Shown: piece after piece, positions 60,269 through 64,000 of the stretch
How the letters are laid out: every line of letters starts with the position of its first letter
Position numbering within the stretch: position 1 is the stretch's first letter
From: Amycolatopsis sp. FDAARGOS 1241
GTDB taxonomy: Bacteria; Actinomycetota; Actinomycetes; Mycobacteriales; Pseudonocardiaceae
Assembly: GCF_016889705.1 (NCBI RefSeq)
Contig: NZ_CP069526.1
Coordinates: forward strand, 1,488,001 to 1,552,000
DNA length: 64,000 nt
Direction of reading: 5' to 3'
Position numbers and translations under genes: made by a program
Notes under the pieces: generated by a model
Told to the model about the DNA's origin: nothing
The model's input: only the letters and a program-made list of their open reading frames with translations
The model's database searches: none

Positions 60269-61186
60269 TCACGCCGTCACGTGCGGGTTGTGCGGTGACG
60301 GCACCACACCCGACGAGTGCAGCGCCAGGCCCTTCTGCGAGACCATCTGGGCCGGGTGGAAACGCACGCGGCGGCCGGTCGCGTCGTCCTCGCCGGCGGT
60401 ACCCTGGGTGACCCACTCCAGCGTGGCCGTGCCGGTGAGCTGGAGCGCGGAGCCGGTGGTGAAGTCGACGAACAGCAGCGAAGCTTCGGGGTCGCTCGCG
60501 ATGTTGCCGAGGCTGTTGAACATGTTGTTGCCGGCGTAGTCCGGCCACCACAGGTCGGCGCCGTCGACGCGGACGAAGCCGGGTTCCCCACCCTTGTGCG
60601 AGGTGTCGGCACCGCGGGTGGGGTGGGTCGTGCCGAGGAGGAACGTGTCCGCGTGGCGGATGAGTTCGCGGTGCGCGGCGGTCAGCGCGTCGGAACGCTC
60701 GACGTCGACTGTTCGCCGCCCGGGATCGATCGCCAGCCGGCGCTGCTGGATGTAGGACGGGCAGTTGCCGTACGCCTGCTCGACGTCGACCAGGAACCCG
60801 CCCTCGCCGACGGCCACGACGGTCCCGTTCACGCGCAACCGCCGCCGCGTCGCGAATTCGACGGCCAGCAGCCCGGCCGCTTGCCCCGCGGGCAGCTCGT
60901 GCAGCGGGTCACCGGCGGCGGGGCGTGTGTGCACGACGAGCGTCGTGTCGAATCCTTCGAGGAACCCGGCGCGGCCCAGCAGCGGGGCCGTCCACAGGGT
61001 CCCGTCGGCGGCCCGGGCCGTGACGGCCGCGAACTCGCGCTGCGCCAGGAAACCTCCGGCGCCCCGGCTCAGGTGTGCCGGCGCGAGCATGCCTTCGAGC
61101 CGAGCCGCTTCGTACTCGAGCCCGGCCTGGCGCTGCACGCTCAACTCGCCGGGGTGAAACCCGGCCGCGATCGCTTGCTCGGTCAT
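60269..61186 (-). CDS. Pyridoxamine 5-phosphate oxidase-family flavin protein
   Basis: This 305-residue protein has the split-barrel flavin-binding fold: FLAQREFAAVTARAADGTLW, then WWPDYAGNNMFNSLGNIASD and PEASLLFVDFTTGSALQLTG. The length and N-terminal extension match a subgroup of PPOX-like proteins often encoded beside stress regulators. It probably binds FMN or F420 and reduces an unknown substrate. The ATG at 61186 overlaps the CGNR gene 3 stop, so the two form an operon. Confidence 0.82.
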   Translation of the reverse strand: MTEQAIAAGFHPGELSVQRQAGLEYEAARLEGMLAPAHLSRGAGGFLAQREFAAVTARAADGTLWTAPLLGRAGFLEGFDTTLVVHTRPAAGDPLHELPAGQAAGLLAVEFATRRRLRVNGTVVAVGEGGFLVDVEQAYGNCPSYIQQRRLAIDPGRRTVDVERSDALTAAHRELIRHADTFLLGTTHPTRGADTSHKGGEPGFVRVDGADLWWPDYAGNNMFNSLGNIASDPEASLLFVDFTTGSALQLTGTATLEWVTQGTAGEDDATGRRVRFHPAQMVSQKGLALHSSGVVPSPHNPHVTA

Positions 61187-61824
61187 CGTTCCTCCTGCCC
61201 GGCTTGCGGGACGTGGGTGCGCCGGTAGTGCCGTGCCACCCGGACGCGGTTGCCGCACACGCTCCCCGCACACCACCGCCGGCGGCGGTTCGTTGCGAGG
61301 AAGAGCATCGTGCAGTCGGGGTTCGCGCACCGGCGCAGGCGCGAGAGCCGTCCGGCGTCGCCGAACAGCTCGATCGCCTCCCGCGCCACCGCGGCGAGCG
61401 CGACGTTGCCGCCGTGCTCGGTGTGCCAGCGCGTGTGCGCGGCCAGTTCGGCCTCGGGTGACGGTGAGCCGGCTGCCGGCTCCCGCCCGAGCCGGGGACT
61501 CGTCGGCACCGAAGCCGCCACCGCGTTGACCTCTTCGACCGACGCCGGGTCCGGGCTGCGGCCGTCGAGATGGGCTTCCAGCAGCTCGCGGATCGCGGCC
61601 CGCAAGCGGAGCGTCGGGACCAAGCCCGGCGCAGGTGACGCCGGCAGGCTCGGCAGCTGCAGTCCCCACCACGCCGTGCTGCGCTCAGGCGACGTCAGCA
61701 GCTCGCCGTCGCCCGGGGTGGATTCGGCGGCGAGGGTGTCGGCGAGGTCCAGGGCGACGAGCGGCTCGCCGCCCATCGGGAAGCCCGCCCGGTGCATCTC
61801 CTCAAGGCCGACCCTATTGTTCAT
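61183..61824 (-). CDS. CGNR zinc-finger (ABATE-domain) protein 3
   Basis: The 213-residue protein closely resembles CGNR protein 1: AGFPMGGEPLVALDLADTLA at the N-terminus and CANPDCTMLFLATN, RRRRWCAGSVCGNRVRVARH at the C-terminus. I used ATG 61824; an ATG at 61860 would add 12 residues without similarity and would cross the GGTTACTA site. It is coupled by ATGA to the flavin-oxidase-like gene, which it probably regulates. Confidence 0.87.
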   Translation of the reverse strand: MNNRVGLEEMHRAGFPMGGEPLVALDLADTLAAESTPGDGELLTSPERSTAWWGLQLPSLPASPAPGLVPTLRLRAAIRELLEAHLDGRSPDPASVEEVNAVAASVPTSPRLGREPAAGSPSPEAELAAHTRWHTEHGGNVALAAVAREAIELFGDAGRLSRLRRCANPDCTMLFLATNRRRRWCAGSVCGNRVRVARHYRRTHVPQAGQEER

Positions 61825-61940
61825 GTGTTGATAGTAACCATTAGTCAAATCGATGTACAACTAGAAATTTGGCACTTGTGTCGAGATATCTAACGGATTT
61901 ACAGTCTCGGTACACGTTAGCAAGAAAGAAGGCGAGAGAC

Positions 61941-62807
61941 ATGGGACTGGCATGGCAGCAGGGACCGCTTTCGACCAGGTCGGTGGGCAGGTTCCTGACC
62001 CCGGAGCCGTTGCCCGAGCGGTTGCTCTTCGTGGAGCCGCTGCGCCGGCGGATGCGGGTCCGCTTCGGGGGTGAGTGGCTCGTCGACACCGAGGACGTGC
62101 TGCTACTCCACGAGCCGGGTCACTACCCGGTGGCGTTCTTCCCGAAGAGCGCCGTCGCCGACGGGGTGCTGGCAGCGAGCCGGACCACGCAGCACCGCGA
62201 ACTGGGTGAGACGACCTGGTACACCGTCACCGCCGGCGACGGCCGAACCGAGCGCGCGGCGTGGGAGTACACCGGGCTGCCCGAGTACGCCGACGCGCTC
62301 GAGGGCCGCGTCGCGTTCGCGTGGCGGGCGATGGAGGCGTTCTACGAGGAGGACGAGCGCATCGTCGGCCACGCGGCGGACCTCTACCACCGCAACGACA
62401 TCCGCAAGACCTCGCGCCACCTCGTCGTCCGCGACGGCGAGCGCGTCATCGCCGACACCCACCGTCCGGTCGTGCTGTACGAATCGGGTTTCGCGCCGCG
62501 GTGGTACGTGCCGCGCGAGGACATCGACGAGACGGCACTGGCGCACGTCGACACCCAGACGTTCTGCCCGTACAAGGGCATTGCGAGGTACTACGACATC
62601 GGCACGCACGCCGGCGCCGCCTGGTCCTACGAGCACGCCTGGACCGAGGTCGAGCGCGTGTCGGGGATGGTCTCGTTCGAACCGGACAAGATCGAGGTCT
62701 ACCTCGACGGTGAGCGCCTCGCCCTGGAGCCGGGCCAGACCGTGATCGCCCACGGTGTCGACCGCGGGCTCGACACCGACGAAATCCTCAAGCGCGCCTC
62801 CGCCTGA
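61941..62807 (+). CDS. Protein with two DUF427 domains
   Basis: The 288-residue protein contains two copies of DUF427, a small beta-rich domain: RVRFGGEWLVDTEDVLLLHE to ERAAWEYTG in the first half, and HLVVRDGERVIADTHRPVVL to YEHAWTEVERV in the second. The start at ATG 61941 follows GAAGGCGAGAG; the frame is open further upstream in AT-richer DNA, which looks like promoter. The function of the family is unknown. It is divergent from CGNR gene 3. Confidence 0.85.
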   Translation: MGLAWQQGPLSTRSVGRFLTPEPLPERLLFVEPLRRRMRVRFGGEWLVDTEDVLLLHEPGHYPVAFFPKSAVADGVLAASRTTQHRELGETTWYTVTAGDGRTERAAWEYTGLPEYADALEGRVAFAWRAMEAFYEEDERIVGHAADLYHRNDIRKTSRHLVVRDGERVIADTHRPVVLYESGFAPRWYVPREDIDETALAHVDTQTFCPYKGIARYYDIGTHAGAAWSYEHAWTEVERVSGMVSFEPDKIEVYLDGERLALEPGQTVIAHGVDRGLDTDEILKRASA

Positions 62808-62840
62808 AAAACCCCACACAGCGGCAGCGAAGGAGCCATC

Positions 62841-63558
62841 ATGACCAGCCGCGAAGGGCGCAAGGTTCTCGTCGTCGGCCGCGGCAGCGGTACCGCCCGC
62901 GCGGTCGCTCTCGGGGCGCGCGCCGCCGGTGCCGAGGTCGTCGTCGCCGGCCACGATGCCGAAGCACTCGAGAAGGCCTACGCCGACGATCCCGGCATCA
63001 CCGCCGAGCCGGTCGACCTCACCGACGAGCAGAGCGTCGTCGCCCTCGCCGACCGGCTCGGCACCGTCGACCACGTCGTGTCCACCGCGTCGGCGCGTGC
63101 CCGCGGCACGGTCGGCGACCTCAAAGCAAGAGACGGTGCTGCTTTCGTTCAGCACCAAGGTCGTCGGCCCGCTGCTGCTTGCGAAGCACCTCGCCCCGCG
63201 CATGCCCGCCGACGGCTCGTTCGTCCTGTTCTCCGGTGCCACCGCGCGCAAGCCGGCGATCGGCATGCTCGCCGTCTCGGCCACCAACGGCGCCGTCGAC
63301 GCGCTCACGAGGGCGCTCGCCGTGGAGCTCGCGCCGATCCGCGTGAACGCCGTTTCGCCGGGCACCATCGACACCGGCGCGTACGACGCGCTGGGCGAGG
63401 ACAAGAAGGCGGCACTGTTCGCTCGGCGTGCCGAGACCAACCCGGCCCGTCGCATCGGGGCGGCCGAAGACGTGGCACAAGCGGTTCTGTTCGCGCTCAC
63501 CACCACGTTCCTCACCGGCGCGTCGCTGCCGGTCGACGGCGGCGAACCGCTCGTCTGA
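62841..63558 (+). pseudogene. Short-chain dehydrogenase/reductase, frameshifted
   Basis: The N-terminal half from ATG 62841 (KVLVVGRGSGTARAVALGAR, then DHVVSTAS) is a Rossmann fold. Near 63123 one extra base shifts the frame. The remaining part (ETVLLSFSTKVVGPLLLAKH, VELAPIRVNAVSPGTIDTG, to LPVDGGEPLV) continues in another frame to 63558. Restored length is about 239 residues. The usual YxxxK catalytic pair is replaced by VSATN in LAVSATNGAVDALTRALA, so even the restored protein would be an atypical SDR. Confidence 0.72.
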
Positions 63559-63640
63559 GTCTTACCGATCCCGAACGAAGTGCGGAAACCGGCGGAAACC
63601 GTGCTTAGGTGGTACCGCCCTTGCTGCAGGAGGTGGACTC

Positions 63641-64000
63641 ATGACCGCGATGGTGCTGTCGGTCAACGTCGGGCTGCCGAAGGAGGTGTCCTGGGAGGGC
63701 AGGACTGTCCACACGGGAGTGTGGAAGCGTCCGGTCGGGGGGCCGGCGATGGTGCGGCGGTTGAACATCGACGGTGACGGGCAGGGGGACACGGCCGGTC
63801 ACGGTGGTGAGCAGCGGGCGGTGTTGGTGTATCAGCTCGGCTCGTACCGGCATTGGGAGAGGTATTTCGGCCGTGGGGGGCTGGAGTACGGGTCGTTCGG
63901 GGAGAACTTCACCGTCGAGGGCCTGGCGGATGACGAGGTGTGCATCGGGGATCGTTATCGCATCGGTGAGGCCGAGTTCGAGGTGACGCAGCCGCGGGTG
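63641..64000 (+). CDS. MOSC-domain protein, cut by the window edge
   Basis: ATG 63641, preceded by GCAGGAGGTGG, opens a frame of 120 codons that runs off the window. GHGGEQRAVLVYQLGSYRHW, then GSFGENFTVEGLADDEVCIG, are typical of the MOSC domain (YiiM-like), which handles sulfur-carrier or molybdenum-cofactor chemistry and reductive detoxification of N-hydroxylated compounds. Whether a ferredoxin-reductase domain follows, as in some relatives, cannot be seen. Confidence 0.88.
   Translation, partial: MTAMVLSVNVGLPKEVSWEGRTVHTGVWKRPVGGPAMVRRLNIDGDGQGDTAGHGGEQRAVLVYQLGSYRHWERYFGRGGLEYGSFGENFTVEGLADDEVCIGDRYRIGEAEFEVTQPRV

Noticed and set aside
1..64000. Mobile element, prophage, CRISPR array, tRNA or rRNA
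   Set aside because: I saw no transposase, integrase, phage structural gene, regular spaced repeats or cloverleaf-like sequence.

Overview
The window is high-GC DNA (roughly 70 % by eye). Many genes start with GTG and neighbouring genes often overlap by 4 bases. CGNR zinc-finger proteins, an IniB-like protein, a DUF2630 protein and many TetR/IclR/GlxA-type regulators occur. This points to a filamentous actinomycete, most likely Pseudonocardiaceae (Amycolatopsis-like). The family is inferred from gene content, not from a marker gene. I found no rRNA, tRNA, CRISPR array, insertion sequence, phage gene or polyketide/peptide synthetase. The region is accessory catabolic chromosome: islands for unusual nitrogen-containing substrates, each with its own regulator.

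Layout. 0.2-1.2 kb: two divergent Fur-family regulators, each preceded by the same 19-base operator. 1.6-4.8 kb: a GlxA-type regulator, then nitrile hydratase beta, alpha and accessory genes and a MarR regulator. 5.2-9.2 kb: a DUF885 hydrolase, a GlxA-type regulator and an RclA-like flavin disulfide reductase. 9.4-23.7 kb: two divergent operons. The minus operon encodes a CoA-transferase, a CitE-like lyase, a cyclase-family hydrolase and an MmgE/PrpD protein. The plus operon encodes a complete branched-chain-type ABC importer, a second MmgE/PrpD protein, a hydantoin-racemase-like protein, an FAD oxidoreductase and a hydantoinase-like amidohydrolase. An IclR regulator follows. Together they look like uptake and breakdown of a cyclic amide or imide.

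25.1-34.1 kb is a decay zone. Six genes (an LLM flavin monooxygenase, an LCAT-like lipase, a membrane protein, a DUF6891 protein, a trypsin-like protease and an S33 peptidase) are broken by frameshifts or in-frame stops, while the regulators and wrbA between them are intact. 34.2-38.3 kb: a GlxA-type regulator, RidA, an MFS transporter and a nitroreductase.

38.5-47.6 kb: an IclR regulator divergent from a Rieske oxygenase, a glutamine-synthetase-like ligase, an FMN/2Fe-2S reductase and a class I amidotransferase, followed by an amidohydrolase, an aromatic-acid-type MFS transporter and a cupin. The first four match the logic of aniline dioxygenase clusters (TdnQ/TdnT/TdnA/TdnB), where an amine is gamma-glutamylated before oxygenation. 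47.6-50.0 kb: DUF2630 and transketolase.

50.2-54.8 kb: a second nitroreductase, a TetR regulator, a hydroxylaminobenzoate-lyase-like protein (DUF4863), a third nitroreductase, an alpha/beta hydrolase and a DsbA-like protein. This suggests reduction of a nitroaromatic acid. A recurring site, GTTAC-N11-GTAAC, lies before these genes and before the distant nitroreductase at 37.6 kb, which suggests one TetR regulon. 54.9-64.0 kb: a protein of unknown function, a methyltransferase, the IniB-like protein, three CGNR zinc-finger genes around an MFS exporter and a flavin-oxidase-like protein, a double-DUF427 protein, a frameshifted SDR and a MOSC protein cut by the window edge. Several convergent gene pairs are separated by long perfect hairpins; three of these share the loop ACGCTTTC.
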